Source: UBA4717 sp002404395
Lineage (GTDB): Bacteria; Bacillota; Clostridia; Oscillospirales; CAG-272
Length of the DNA: 48,253 nucleotides
Direction: 5' to 3'
Assembly: GCA_937902275.1 (NCBI GenBank)
Contig: CALFNW010000009.1
Location: forward strand, 1 to 48,253
Part shown: in pieces, positions 25,052 to 32,898 of the stretch
Layout of the letters: every line of letters starts with the position of its first letter
Position numbering within the stretch: the first letter of the stretch is position 1
Notes under the pieces: model-generated
Databases searched by the model: none
Told to the model about the DNA's origin: nothing
The model's input: only the letters and a program-made list of their open reading frames with translations
Translations under genes and position numbers: made by a program

Positions 25052-25128
25052 TGGCGACCCGAAGGGGACTCGAACCCCTGACCTCTAGCGTGACAGGCTA
25101 GCGTTCTAACCAACTGAACTACCGGGCC
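25052..25128 (-). tRNA. tRNA-Asp(GTC)
   Basis: On the minus strand the acceptor GGCCCGG/TCGGGTC (with two G-T pairs), D-arm GTTCAGTTGGTTAGAAC, anticodon arm CTAGC-CTGTCAC-GCTAG (anticodon GTC) and T-arm GGGGTTCGAGTCCCC are clear. Discriminator G, then encoded CCA. It is 8 nt upstream of tRNA-Thr in one transcript. Confidence 0.97.
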
Positions 25129-25147
25129 ATTTCGGCTCACGACATAT

Positions 25148-25176
25148 ATTATAGCAAAACCGTGTGCATTTGTCAA
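25148..25176 (-). promoter_or_regulatory. Promoter of the tRNA pair
   Basis: On the minus strand TTGACA (25171-25176) and TATAAT (25148-25153), 17-bp spacer: perfect consensus, 20 nt upstream of tRNA-Asp. From 25177 to 25354 I see no gene. Confidence 0.93.
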
Positions 25177-25354
25177 TAACTATTTTGCATTTTTTGAAAA
25201 AACTTTTGGAAATAAATTTCCGGGCAGATCCGCAGCGAAAGTTTGGAAATCACATTCGGCCGGTAAGGCGCGAAGACCTTGTAAGTACACTCCGGGTACC
25301 TATCGGTCATGAAGCCTATTATACGTTCGTTTTCAAAAACGTAGTTTTTATACG

Positions 25355-25403
25355 AAAAACGAGGTCCGCCCCATTTTTATGGGGAATGCCGACCCCGTTT
25401 TTT
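25355..25403 (-). terminator. Terminator after the EamA transporter gene
   Basis: A long imperfect stem (AAAACG...GGTC...CCCAT with ATGGGG...GACC...CGTTTT) begins 1 nt after the stop codon. T-runs occur on both sides, so it can also stop plus-strand transcription. Confidence 0.75.
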
Positions 25404-25404
25404 G

Positions 25405-26271
25405 TTAAAATCTTATGATGTTTCCGGCAATCAAAAGCGAGATCATGCCGAGCGCAAAACCGAAAAGCTGTTTTTTCGAGAGTTTTTCTTTAAACAGAAT
25501 TACTCCGACAAGCAGTGACAGAAAAATTACGCCGCCGTTGAAAACCGGGAAAAAGATAATGCTCGGCAGTGCGCCGGTCAGATAAATATTGGTTCGGTTG
25601 TAAGCGCAGCTGACGATGCCGCAAAGCAATGCAAATATGAGATCACGTTTGGCAATGCCCATACCCGAACAGTTACTCAAAGGTTTGCCGAGTATAAGAA
25701 ATGCGACGGTCATTACAAATGATGCCACGATCATCATATCGGTTGCGTTGCCGCTGTTTGATTTGGAGAAAAATTTAAAGACGATACCTACCGATGCCGA
25801 GGCAAGGAAAAAGCCCGCACAATAAAATATCCACTTTAAAGAAGCTTTTTTTTCGGCGGAGTTTCCGGTATTTACGCAAAGCAGGACCGAACACATGAGC
25901 AGGCAGAGCCCGACCCCTTGCAGGACGGTGATATGCTCGCTCCAGATAAGGATGCCCGAAACGGTTGACAGTACAAAGGAGCAGGTTCCGATGAGCGTAG
26001 TTACCGAAACGGGGCCGTTTGCCATCGCCTGCATTTTGAAGTAAAGGAAAAACGCCTGAACGATTCCGTACAGGACTCCGAAGCCGATCACGATCGGCGA
26101 CAGACGGATATGAATATTTCTGATCGACAAAAGTCCGACAAACCACACTGCCGATACTACAGCGTTGAAGAAGAAGCTTTTAGACTGCTTGTCCATGCCG
26201 CCGTGTGCGTGCAGAAGTCCGTTGTTTGATACGGCAAACAATACCGAAATAAGCAGTAGTATATAATCCAT
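25405..26271 (-). CDS. EamA/DMT-family membrane transporter
   Basis: 288 residues in about ten membrane helices arranged as two EamA repeats. The second helix block has GVLYGIVQAFFLYFKMQAMANGPVSVTTLIGTCSFVLSTVSGILIW, and the end has GGVIFLSLLVGVILFKEKLSKKQLFGFALGMISLLIAG, the standard close of DMT proteins (F-x-E-x-x-x-x-x-x-x-x-G). DMT proteins move small metabolites or sugars across the inner membrane; the substrate here is unknown. GGAG lies 6 nt before the ATG and directly follows hairpin copy e. It lies 196 nt downstream of the oxidoreductase-isomerase operon on the same strand. Confidence 0.88.
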   Translation of the reverse strand: MDYILLLISVLFAVSNNGLLHAHGGMDKQSKSFFFNAVVSAVWFVGLLSIRNIHIRLSPIVIGFGVLYGIVQAFFLYFKMQAMANGPVSVTTLIGTCSFVLSTVSGILIWSEHITVLQGVGLCLLMCSVLLCVNTGNSAEKKASLKWIFYCAGFFLASASVGIVFKFFSKSNSGNATDMMIVASFVMTVAFLILGKPLSNCSGMGIAKRDLIFALLCGIVSCAYNRTNIYLTGALPSIIFFPVFNGGVIFLSLLVGVILFKEKLSKKQLFGFALGMISLLIAGNIIRF

Positions 26272-26283
26272 TATAATCTCCGT

Positions 26284-26298
26284 GCCGCGCGGTGCGGC
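26284..26298 (-). promoter_or_regulatory. Start-proximal hairpin element, copy e (EamA transporter)
   Basis: GCCGC-GCGGT-GCGGC: 5-bp stem, 5-nt loop, 12 nt before the ATG. The minus-strand bases after it are ACGGAGATTATAATG, where GGAG is a good ribosome site. Further upstream, 26303-26313 and 26345-26355 (GTTTTCCGAAA type) form a longer stem around a palindromic AAGCGCTT (26328-26335), which has the core of a CcpA cre site. Confidence 0.6.
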
Positions 26299-26467
26299 TC
26301 AATGGTTTTCCGAAATCGAAAAGATCAAAGCGCTTGCTTCACTTTCGGAAAACTTGTCGTGCAGAGTTTGTCTTTGTTCACATGAAGCTGAGATAAGTTT
26401 CGACCCACTCCGTGTGGTCCGTCCGACTCGTGCAGACAGTACCGTCGTGCGGCTGATCCTGCCGTTA

Positions 26468-27562
26468 TCATTTTAGGGTGGGAATTGCAATTTCCGCGCC
26501 GTCATTTTCGACTGACACACCCGACATCAGCCCGGTCAGCGTCCAATTGGCGGAATCCTCCGCGTTTATCGGCGGTTCGGTGTCGTTTATAATACAGTTG
26601 ATAAAGTCTTGGAGCATATTTGCAAAACCGCTGTCGAACACTTTATACGAGTCGCAGTCAAGCTCGTTTGCGGCAGGGACGGCGTCGCCGCAAAATTTTT
26701 CGGGGTAGTAATTTTTGAACTCGTATACATTGCGCCATTCGTTCTTTTCGGTCACTCCGCGAATGTTTATCTTATGAAAATCGGTGTTGCCGACCGGACC
26801 TTGGTAACAGCCGTCATTGCCTTGAAGCGCATAATATATGAAGTTGTCGGGGCGCGGAGACACAAAACTGCTTCTGAGCGAAACGAGATTTCCTTTTTCG
26901 GTCTTACAAAGCAGAGCGCAGGTGTTGTCGGCGATCATATCGTACATATTTCCGGCGCCGAGCGCACGCACGCTGACGATCTTCTCTTTCATGATATTAA
27001 GTAACGGTCCGATACTGTGAGTGATATAGGGATGACCCTTTCTGCCGAAATAGGTAGGCTGTCTCCAACCGCCGATATTGGGAAAATCCGGACGGTATTC
27101 GGCGAAATCCTTGAGGTACACGCTTTCTGCATAGTATATATCTCCGAATTTGCCGTCTGCCGCGATCCGTCTTACGACGTCAAGCGGACGTATGTAGCAG
27201 TAATTTTCCGCCATCATGTACTTTTTGCTGCTTTTTTTGACCGCGTCGTATACGGCTTTGCAGTCTTCGACCGTAGTTGCGGTAATTACCTCGGAAAGCA
27301 CGTGCTTTCCGGATCCGAGCGCCGCGATCACGTGCTCGGCGTGGAGTGTTATCGGGGTAGCGACAACGACCGCGTCAATATCTGAGGCGAGCAGATCGCG
27401 ATAATCGTAGAATACCTGCGAAATATTATGTTCTTTTGCGATCCGATCGGCTTTTTCTTTATTTATATCGCATATTGCGGTAATTTCCGCATCATGCACG
27501 AGATTTATTCTGCCGACATATTTACAGCCTCGGTTCAGGCCGAGGACACCGAGCTTCAGCAT
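26468..27562 (-). CDS. Gfo/Idh/MocA-family oxidoreductase, paralogue 1
   Basis: 364 residues. The N-terminal Rossmann fold has GVLGLNRGCKYV in place of the common GxGxxG, then AVVVATPITLHAEHVIAALGSGKHVLSE. The usual EKP triad at this point is replaced by SEV. The C-terminal alpha/beta domain includes KGHPYITHSIGPLLNI, with a candidate catalytic His. The family oxidises or reduces sugars and inositols with NAD(P). Start at ATG 27562, with GAGGT 8 nt upstream, rather than the ATG 6 nt earlier, which is too close to it. It is about half identical to the next gene by eye (shared GNLVSLR, GCYQGPVG, EWRNVYEFK) and the two are likely a tandem duplication. Confidence 0.92.
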   Translation of the reverse strand: MLKLGVLGLNRGCKYVGRINLVHDAEITAICDINKEKADRIAKEHNISQVFYDYRDLLASDIDAVVVATPITLHAEHVIAALGSGKHVLSEVITATTVEDCKAVYDAVKKSSKKYMMAENYCYIRPLDVVRRIAADGKFGDIYYAESVYLKDFAEYRPDFPNIGGWRQPTYFGRKGHPYITHSIGPLLNIMKEKIVSVRALGAGNMYDMIADNTCALLCKTEKGNLVSLRSSFVSPRPDNFIYYALQGNDGCYQGPVGNTDFHKINIRGVTEKNEWRNVYEFKNYYPEKFCGDAVPAANELDCDSYKVFDSGFANMLQDFINCIINDTEPPINAEDSANWTLTGLMSGVSVENDGAEIAIPTLK

Positions 27563-27625
27563 GATCATTCACCTCAAACTTTCAGAGCTGATAACTGCGC
27601 GTAATGCGTGACAGGCGGTAACTTT

Positions 27626-28753
27626 TTATATATCAAAGCTTGGCACTTCGACCGACTCGCCGCCGTTTTCCGCCGAGAGCTGAGACGCGATACCCGCTGC
27701 GGTCCAATTGAGTGCGAAGTCGAGGCTGACAGTGGGAGTCGTGTCGTTCCTTATTGCGTCGGCAAAAGAATTGAGTAACAGCGGTGCGCCGTGATCGTAC
27801 TGCGAACGGCAGTTGTCCGAGCTTTCAAATTCACCAAAGAAGCCTTCGGGATATACGTCCCATTCTTTCGGAAGAAAGCCTTTGAAGTCGTAGACATTTC
27901 TCCATTCGTTGCTGTTGCAAATGCCTCTCAGGTGAACTTTGTGAATATCATGTTCCGAGGTGGCGCCCATGTAGCAACCGCGGCTGCCTTGCAGACTGTA
28001 GTAGGTATATACATCGGGTCTTGCCGAAATGAAAGCGTGTCTCAGCCGGATAAGATTGCCCTTTTCGGTCTTGCACAATAAAACGCAGGTGCGGTCGGCG
28101 TGTATACCGTCAAGCTTTCCGGCGCCGACGCAGGAGACGCTTTTGATCTTATCGTTCATAATATATGAGAGCGGTCCTAAGCTGTGAGTAATGTAGGGGT
28201 GACCCTTAACGTCAAAGTAGACTTTCTGTCGCCATGACTCGCGCCATGTTTCGGAGTTCGGGAAGCCCTTTCTCTGATTGAAGTCCATAAGATAATCACA
28301 TTCGGCATAATAGATATCGCCGAGCAATCCCGCGTCCGCCATGTTCTTTACAATTGTGAGCGGTCTGTAATAACAATAGTTTTCTTCAAGCATATATTTC
28401 TTACCGCTCTTTTTGACTGCGGCATGAATTTTTCTGCACTCGTCAAAGGTCAGTGCCGATACGACTTCGGAAAGCACGTGTTTTCCGGATTCAAGCACGG
28501 CTGTGACCTGCTCTGCATGAAGCGGTATCGGAGTTGCCAGCACCACGGCTTCTATATCTTCTTCCTTAAGCAGTTCATCAAGGCTGTAATATACACGTCC
28601 GATCGAATGTTCCTTTGCAAAATTATCCGCTTTTTCGCGGTTGATGTCGCATACTGCAACGAGGTCAAGCTTCTTTTGGCAGTAATTAAGTATATGCTTT
28701 GCTAAATTTGCGCCGCGGTTGAGACCGACGACGGCGATTCTGACTTTTTCCAT
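27626..28753 (-). CDS. Gfo/Idh/MocA-family oxidoreductase, paralogue 2
   Basis: 375 residues, same plan as its neighbour: IAVVGLNRGANLAKHIL (dinucleotide fold), AVVLATPIPLHAEQVTAVLESGKHVLSE with SEV instead of EKP, MLEENYCYYRPLTIVKNM, and DVKGHPYITHSLGPLSYIM. Both proteins keep the His-rich ITHS block and differ mostly at the C-terminus, so they may act on successive or related sugar intermediates (for example oxidation then reduction of a keto-sugar); that is inference. GGAG lies 6 nt before the ATG. It stands between the isomerase-like gene and paralogue 1 in one operon with short gaps. Confidence 0.92.
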   Translation of the reverse strand: MEKVRIAVVGLNRGANLAKHILNYCQKKLDLVAVCDINREKADNFAKEHSIGRVYYSLDELLKEEDIEAVVLATPIPLHAEQVTAVLESGKHVLSEVVSALTFDECRKIHAAVKKSGKKYMLEENYCYYRPLTIVKNMADAGLLGDIYYAECDYLMDFNQRKGFPNSETWRESWRQKVYFDVKGHPYITHSLGPLSYIMNDKIKSVSCVGAGKLDGIHADRTCVLLCKTEKGNLIRLRHAFISARPDVYTYYSLQGSRGCYMGATSEHDIHKVHLRGICNSNEWRNVYDFKGFLPKEWDVYPEGFFGEFESSDNCRSQYDHGAPLLLNSFADAIRNDTTPTVSLDFALNWTAAGIASQLSAENGGESVEVPSFDI

Positions 28754-28810
28754 ATTTTCTCCTATATGCGCTTGCTGTTATTCAGATGTATTTTTGACGT
28801 TTGCAGGATC

Positions 28811-29629
28811 TCAGTCGAATTTAATGCTATCGAAAAATTTAATGCTCTTAACGATCCGCTCTTCACTTTCAGCTTCGCTTTCTACCGGATATTCCATAGA
28901 GAAACAGCCGGTATATCCGAGTAAATTGAGCTTGTCGATGAATCTTTGAAAATCAAAGCAGCCTTCTCCGTATCTAAGCAGTGAATTGCCTTCGATCGCG
29001 TCTCTGAGGTGCACGTGAATTATGCGCTCCGCAAGGCTTTCGGCAACAGCAACGGGGTCGTCGCCTGCGCATACAAGATGAGCGTCGTCAAAAGTGCACT
29101 TGATTTTCTCATCCTGACAGCTCCAATATTTTTTTGCAAGTTCTGCGTTTTCCGAAATACTCTTTTTGTGCGGAGCTTCGACCGAAAGCAAAACTCCGTA
29201 GTGCTTCGCAATTTCGTATGCCGCGCGGTTGAAATCAGCGGCGGCGTTCATTCGTGCGTCAAGTTCTGCGCCTTCGATTATGCTGTCCGTTGCAATAGTT
29301 ACAAACCCGGCGCCGAGCGCAGATGCAAGCTTGCAGGCGTTGTTTACTATCGTGAAGTTTTTGCTGTCAAAGCTGTTGTTGTCCGGCTCAAGTCCCTTGG
29401 CTCCGCCGACGTTTACTCCGATTATTTCTACGCCGATCCGTTTTACCATATTCACGATCCGTTCAAGTTGAGCGTTAGTTAAATGCAGCAAATCAACGTG
29501 CGGGATCCAATCTTCAGCGGTACAAAGCTCGATTTTATCAAACCCGTGTGCTTTGAGACGGGTAAGCGCGTGCTCAAGCGTTGAGGCGCGATAGGTCATG
29601 GTAGATGCGGCTAAACGCGAATTGATCAT
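28811..29629 (-). CDS. Sugar-phosphate isomerase/epimerase-like TIM-barrel protein
   Basis: 272 residues of the AP-endonuclease-2/xylose isomerase-like superfamily. Candidate metal ligands are Glu in LLSVEAPHKK, Asp and His in CTFDDAHLV, His in IIHVHLRDA and Glu in FSMEYPVE, spaced as in IolE/IolI and tagatose epimerase relatives. It probably isomerises, epimerises or dehydrates a free sugar or inositol derivative delivered to the two oxidoreductases downstream. A GGGGGA site precedes the ATG by about 8 nt, straight after hairpin copy f. First gene of the operon. Confidence 0.9.
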   Translation of the reverse strand: MINSRLAASTMTYRASTLEHALTRLKAHGFDKIELCTAEDWIPHVDLLHLTNAQLERIVNMVKRIGVEIIGVNVGGAKGLEPDNNSFDSKNFTIVNNACKLASALGAGFVTIATDSIIEGAELDARMNAAADFNRAAYEIAKHYGVLLSVEAPHKKSISENAELAKKYWSCQDEKIKCTFDDAHLVCAGDDPVAVAESLAERIIHVHLRDAIEGNSLLRYGEGCFDFQRFIDKLNLLGYTGCFSMEYPVESEAESEERIVKSIKFFDSIKFD

Positions 29630-29644
29630 AATATAATCCCCCTT

Positions 29645-29659
29645 GTCGGCGGTGCCGAC
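29645..29659 (-). promoter_or_regulatory. Start-proximal hairpin element, copy f (isomerase-like)
   Basis: GTCGGC-GGT-GCCGAC: perfect 6-bp stem with 3-nt loop, 15 nt before the ATG. Minus-strand bases after it: AAGGGGGATTATATTATG, again a purine ribosome site followed by an ATTAT-type spacer. Confidence 0.65.
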
Positions 29660-29829
29660 TCAAAAAACAAACGCAATTTTAAAGCGGAAACTTCCGGGTG
29701 GTTCGGGACTTTACGCGTACGCGCGAAGTCAGTGCAAAACCTCATTGAAGGAAACGGGCGTTTTTGCAGACTTCTTTACCGTGCGACCGTTTGAAGGATC
29801 TGCTGCGGCTCATTTCGCCTTACGCTTGA

Positions 29830-29858
29830 ATTATAAAACAAACGGGCGTGACAAGCAA
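29830..29858 (-). promoter_or_regulatory. Promoter of the isomerase-oxidoreductase operon
   Basis: On the minus strand TTGCTT (29853-29858) and TATAAT (29830-29835) with a 17-bp spacer. It gives a leader of about 195 nt (29630-29823) in which I find the palindrome CGCGTACGCG and a TGCAAAA/TTTTGCA stem but no gene or known riboswitch. Confidence 0.7.
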
Positions 29859-29907
29859 TGCGATTTAAAATCATGTTATGGTAATTTTGAGCCATTTTTT
29901 AAACTAA

Positions 29908-29945
29908 TAAAAAAGCGGGCTCATATGGACATGAGCTCGCTTTTT
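29908..29945 (-). terminator. Terminator of the AraC (29921) gene
   Basis: AAAAAGCGGGCTCAT (29910-29924) pairs with ATGAGCTCGCTTTTT (29931-29945) with one mismatch. The stop codon of the gene lies inside the stem, a compact arrangement. The symmetric A and T runs allow use on both strands. Confidence 0.88.
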
Positions 29946-30739
29946 CTTAGATTTGATGGTGAAACTTTGAATTTGTCGGTAAAGATCCGATAGAAATAAC
30001 TGAAGCTGTTATAGCCGACCGATTCTGAAATTTCTTCAAAAGACTTGTCGGTGGATACGATCAGCTCATAGGCAAGAGCTAATCTTCTGTTTTTGATATA
30101 TTCGTGAACGGTGGTGTTCAAATGCTTTTTCATGAGCCGAGTGAGATGCGTTTTGCTGTATCCGGAAAAGCGTTCAAGCGCCTCAACATCTTCGGATATG
30201 TGTTCGGGACTGCAATATTTTTCAAGTGCTTCCGCAAGTCCTTTCGGAAGCATTTCGCGCTCTTGAACTCCCGAGGCCTTTAGGTGTACGAACTTGCCGA
30301 GCAGTATTTTGACATATAGCAGTGATTGCTCGTCCATAAAACCTTTTATGTTTTCGCAAATGTGATTCAAGTCAACCGCGTCCGCTTCTCCGATTTTCAA
30401 AAGCGCAGGCAGCTTGCCCTTGCGGTCGAACACGTTTCCGTACAGTGAAATGAACTTTTCCGCCTCGGCGCTTGAAAAGGAGATTACCGCAAGCGAAGCG
30501 TCCACCGATTGAGAATCAAACAGATGCGAATCTCCGGGGACGAGGATTACCGCGCTGTGACGCCCCATTGAAAGCTCGGTGTCGTTTATGATATGCGATA
30601 CCTGACCCGATACAACGTAGATCAGCTCGTAAAAAGTGTGGTCATGCACTGTACGCGAAAGCTTTCGGTAGTTTGTCATTTGGAACTTGTATCCGCCGGA
30701 GCCTTCGGGGAATACAAGCTCATCGGTAAAAGTTTTCAT
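29921..30739 (-). CDS. AraC-family transcriptional regulator with cupin sensor
   Basis: 272 residues. N-terminal cupin-like domain (about 15-110): TVHDHTFYELIYVVSGQVSHIIN and MGRHSAVILVPGDSHLF. C-terminal double helix-turn-helix (about 170-272): HISEDVEALERFSGYSKTHLTRLMKKHLNTTVHEYIKNRRLALAYELI, then the AraC signature SFEEISESVGYNSFSYFYRIFTDKFKVSPSNLRK. Such proteins sense sugars and activate nearby catabolic operons; the operon directly downstream on the same strand (isomerase and two oxidoreductases) is the likely target. It may be cotranscribed in part with icd, 75 nt upstream. Confidence 0.92.
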   Translation of the reverse strand: MKTFTDELVFPEGSGGYKFQMTNYRKLSRTVHDHTFYELIYVVSGQVSHIINDTELSMGRHSAVILVPGDSHLFDSQSVDASLAVISFSSAEAEKFISLYGNVFDRKGKLPALLKIGEADAVDLNHICENIKGFMDEQSLLYVKILLGKFVHLKASGVQEREMLPKGLAEALEKYCSPEHISEDVEALERFSGYSKTHLTRLMKKHLNTTVHEYIKNRRLALAYELIVSTDKSFEEISESVGYNSFSYFYRIFTDKFKVSPSNLRKSELMSI

Positions 30740-30771
30740 ACATATTTACCGCCTGTCGTCATATAAAAGTA

Positions 30772-30806
30772 TTCGCGGTCGGGCGTGTAACGGCTGCGAC
30801 CGCGAA
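30772..30806 (-). terminator. Terminator of icd
   Basis: TTCGCGGTCG (30772-30781) and CGACCGCGAA (30797-30806) form a perfect 10-bp stem; on the minus strand TACTTTTAT follows. The T-run is weak, so read-through into the AraC gene is possible. Confidence 0.65.
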
Positions 30807-30814
30807 GCATATTT

Positions 30815-32032
30815 TTATCCGAGCAGCAGATCGAGTCTCTTTCCGATCTCGACCAGAAATTCTTCTGAATCAACCTTGCGCTTGTTTTCAAGTGTAGACA
30901 TGGCGGCGAGGTCGCCGGTCATAACTCCGTCTTCAATCGTGTCGATCGTGGCTTTTTCAAGTTTGTCGGCATAGTCGCAAAGCGCGGGGAGGGAGTCAAG
31001 CTCGCCGCGTTTTCTGAGTGCGCCCGACCATGCGAATATGGTTGCGACACTGTTCGTGGAGGTCTTTTCGCCTTTGAGATATTTGTAATAGTGACGTTGC
31101 ACGGTTCCGTGAGCCGCTTCGTATTCGTATACGCCTTCGGGAGAAACCAACACCGAGGTCATCATTGCAAGGCTTCCGTATGCGGTTGCGACCATGTCGC
31201 TCATAACGTCGCCGTCGTAGTTTTTGCAAGCCCAGATGTAGCCGCCGCTGCTGCGTATAACTCTTGCCACCGCATCGTCTATCAGCGTATAGAAATATTC
31301 GATGCCCGCAGATTCAAACTTTGATTTGTATTCGGCTTCATATATTTCGGCAAATATGTCCTTGAAGCGGTGGTCGTATGTCTTGGAGATTGTGTCTTTG
31401 GTCGCAAACCAAAGATCCTTTTTGGTGTCAAGCGCGAAGTTAAAGCAGCTTCTCGCAAAGCTTGAGATCGAGCGGTCGGTGTTGTGAAGCCCTTGAATTA
31501 TGCCGTCGGTGTCCTTGAACTCATGGATCAGCGCACGGGTCTCCTTGCCGTCGGGAGCGGTGCAGACAAGCTCGCACTTGGAGCCCGTGGGAACTCTCAG
31601 CTCGGTGTTCTTGTATACGTCGCCGTATGCGTGCCTTGCTATGGTGATCGGCTTTGTCCAAGTGGGGATATACGGTGTGATGCCTTTGACGATTATAGGC
31701 GTTCTGAAAACCGTTCCGTCAAGGATCGCGCGTATCGTTCCGTTCGGACTCTTCCACATTTCTTTAAGGTTGTATTCGGTCATGCGCGCGGCATTCGGGG
31801 TGATCGTGGCGCATTTTACCGCGACTCCGTATTTTTTTGTTGCTTCAGCCGAATCAACGGTAACACGGTCATCGGTCGCATTGCGGTTTTCAAGTCCGAG
31901 ATCGTAATATTCGCTTTTCAGCTCAATGTGCGGAAGTATCAGGATATCTTTTATCAGTTTCCACAGTATACGGGTCATTTCGTCTCCGTCCATCTCAACG
32001 AGCGGAGTTTTCATCGTGATCTTGTCTGCCAT
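30815..32032 (-). CDS. icd: NADP-dependent isocitrate dehydrogenase, eukaryotic-like type
   Basis: 405 residues, matching the homodimeric type II enzyme class (as in mitochondria and some bacteria) rather than the E. coli type. Motifs: TPLVEMDGDEMTRILW, YYDLGLENRNATDDRVT, KCATITPNAARMTEYNLKEMWKSPNGTIRAILDGTVFR (substrate arginines), TWTKPITIARHAYGDVYK, and NYDGDVMSDMVA with the metal-binding Asp residues, plus YEAAHGTVQRHY. It turns isocitrate into 2-oxoglutarate, giving NADPH and the glutamate precursor. ATG 32032 has AAAGGTG about 9 nt upstream; a GTG at 32044 would overlap that site. It has a consensus promoter. Confidence 0.97.
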   Translation of the reverse strand: MADKITMKTPLVEMDGDEMTRILWKLIKDILILPHIELKSEYYDLGLENRNATDDRVTVDSAEATKKYGVAVKCATITPNAARMTEYNLKEMWKSPNGTIRAILDGTVFRTPIIVKGITPYIPTWTKPITIARHAYGDVYKNTELRVPTGSKCELVCTAPDGKETRALIHEFKDTDGIIQGLHNTDRSISSFARSCFNFALDTKKDLWFATKDTISKTYDHRFKDIFAEIYEAEYKSKFESAGIEYFYTLIDDAVARVIRSSGGYIWACKNYDGDVMSDMVATAYGSLAMMTSVLVSPEGVYEYEAAHGTVQRHYYKYLKGEKTSTNSVATIFAWSGALRKRGELDSLPALCDYADKLEKATIDTIEDGVMTGDLAAMSTLENKRKVDSEEFLVEIGKRLDLLLG

Positions 32033-32090
32033 AGTTCTCAGCACCTTTCTTCAAACGGCAAATACCAAAAATCTTTCAAACTTGAAGTTA

Positions 32091-32119
32091 ATTATAGCAT
32101 GACTGTGCAAAATTGTCAA
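32091..32119 (-). promoter_or_regulatory. Promoter of icd
   Basis: On the minus strand TTGACA (32114-32119) and TATAAT (32091-32096), 17-bp spacer, about 60 nt upstream of the start. Confidence 0.93.
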
Positions 32120-32228
32120 TTGCAGCCACAAAAAAAGCAACAATAATTGCCGACGGCGACGGTTTGCGTATCAGCGGAAAAGAAAAGACGTCGGCTTTGC
32201 GTAACAAAGCTCGGAGCATTTGAGTAAA

Positions 32229-32357
32229 ATGATTATCGGGAGGTATTTGCTCCCAAAGCATAAAATTTTTAAAACCATGTTTAAAACAGCGGTAAACGTG
32301 CAAAAAATAATAACGTCAGGAAGGTATCTTCACAAAGTACAAAAAAATGGAGCGTGA
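32229..32357 (+). CDS. Possible 42-residue peptide overlapping the mazF start
   Basis: ATG at 32229 opens a short frame that ends in a TGA overlapping the GTG at 32354 (GTGA), a coupling typical of two-gene toxin-antitoxin units. The peptide is basic (MIIGRYLLPKHKIFKTMFKTAV...) and unlike MazE or EndoAI antitoxins. A GGGAG/CTCCC hairpin lies in its first codons and only a weak GAG precedes the ATG. The rest of 32120-32228 contains a GCCGACG/CGTCGGC stem (32149-32195) and no gene. The frame may be chance. Confidence 0.2.
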   Translation: MIIGRYLLPKHKIFKTMFKTAVNVQKIITSGRYLHKVQKNGA

Positions 32358-32362
32358 ATGAA

Positions 32363-32755
32363 GTGAGCGTAAAACGCGGAGATATTTTTTATGCCGATCT
32401 CAGCCCGGTGGTGGGCAGCGAGCAGGGCGGTCTGCGCCCGGTACTGATCGTTCAGAATGATGTCGGAAACAAATACAGTCCTACGGTTATTGCCGCCGCA
32501 ATAACGAGCAGGGTCGGAAAAACAAAGCTTCCGACGCATATTGACGTATATGCCGACAGCTACGGACTTGCAAAGGATTCAGTGATCCTGCTTGAGCAGA
32601 TACGCACGCTTGACAAAAAGCGTCTGAAAGAAAAAATGGGACATCTTGACGACGGGTTGATGAGCCGTGTGGACGACGCGATCTCGATAAGTTTCGGATT
32701 GCAGGCGGGAGAACAGACGGTATCTGCGATACAGACTAAAACCGTTACAGCATAA
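32363..32755 (+). CDS. MazF/PemK-family endoribonuclease toxin (EndoA-like)
   Basis: 130 residues. Nearly canonical Gram-positive MazF: VKRGDIFYADLSPVVGSEQGG, RPVLIVQNDVGNKYSPTVIAAAITS, then LPTHIDVYADSYGLAKDSVILLEQIRTLDKKRL, including the catalytic Arg of RP and the Thr of ITS. It cuts mRNA at short sequences. GTG 32363 matches the family N-terminus (MIVKRGD) and has GGAG 10 nt upstream; a GTG at 32354 is possible. No antitoxin of the CopG/AbrB types is recognisable upstream, where icd is divergent. Confidence 0.93.
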   Translation: MSVKRGDIFYADLSPVVGSEQGGLRPVLIVQNDVGNKYSPTVIAAAITSRVGKTKLPTHIDVYADSYGLAKDSVILLEQIRTLDKKRLKEKMGHLDDGLMSRVDDAISISFGLQAGEQTVSAIQTKTVTA

Positions 32756-32785
32756 GCGCGGTCGCATAGGTCGGTCATACGTAAT

Positions 32786-32823
32786 CGGGGCGGTGCGCTT
32801 TTGACGCACCGCCCCGTGTTTTA
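32786..32823 (+). terminator. Terminator of mazF
   Basis: CGGGGCGGTGCG (32786-32797) and CGCACCGCCCCG (32805-32816): perfect 12-bp GC stem followed by TGTTTT. The T-poor opposite side makes it mainly plus-strand. Confidence 0.9.
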
Positions 32824-32898
32824 GCTAAGTTCAAGAGCATGATCCGACAGCAGGACCGGTATTTTGGGAAATGTCGCCGCTGTTTTACGGCGGAAAAA

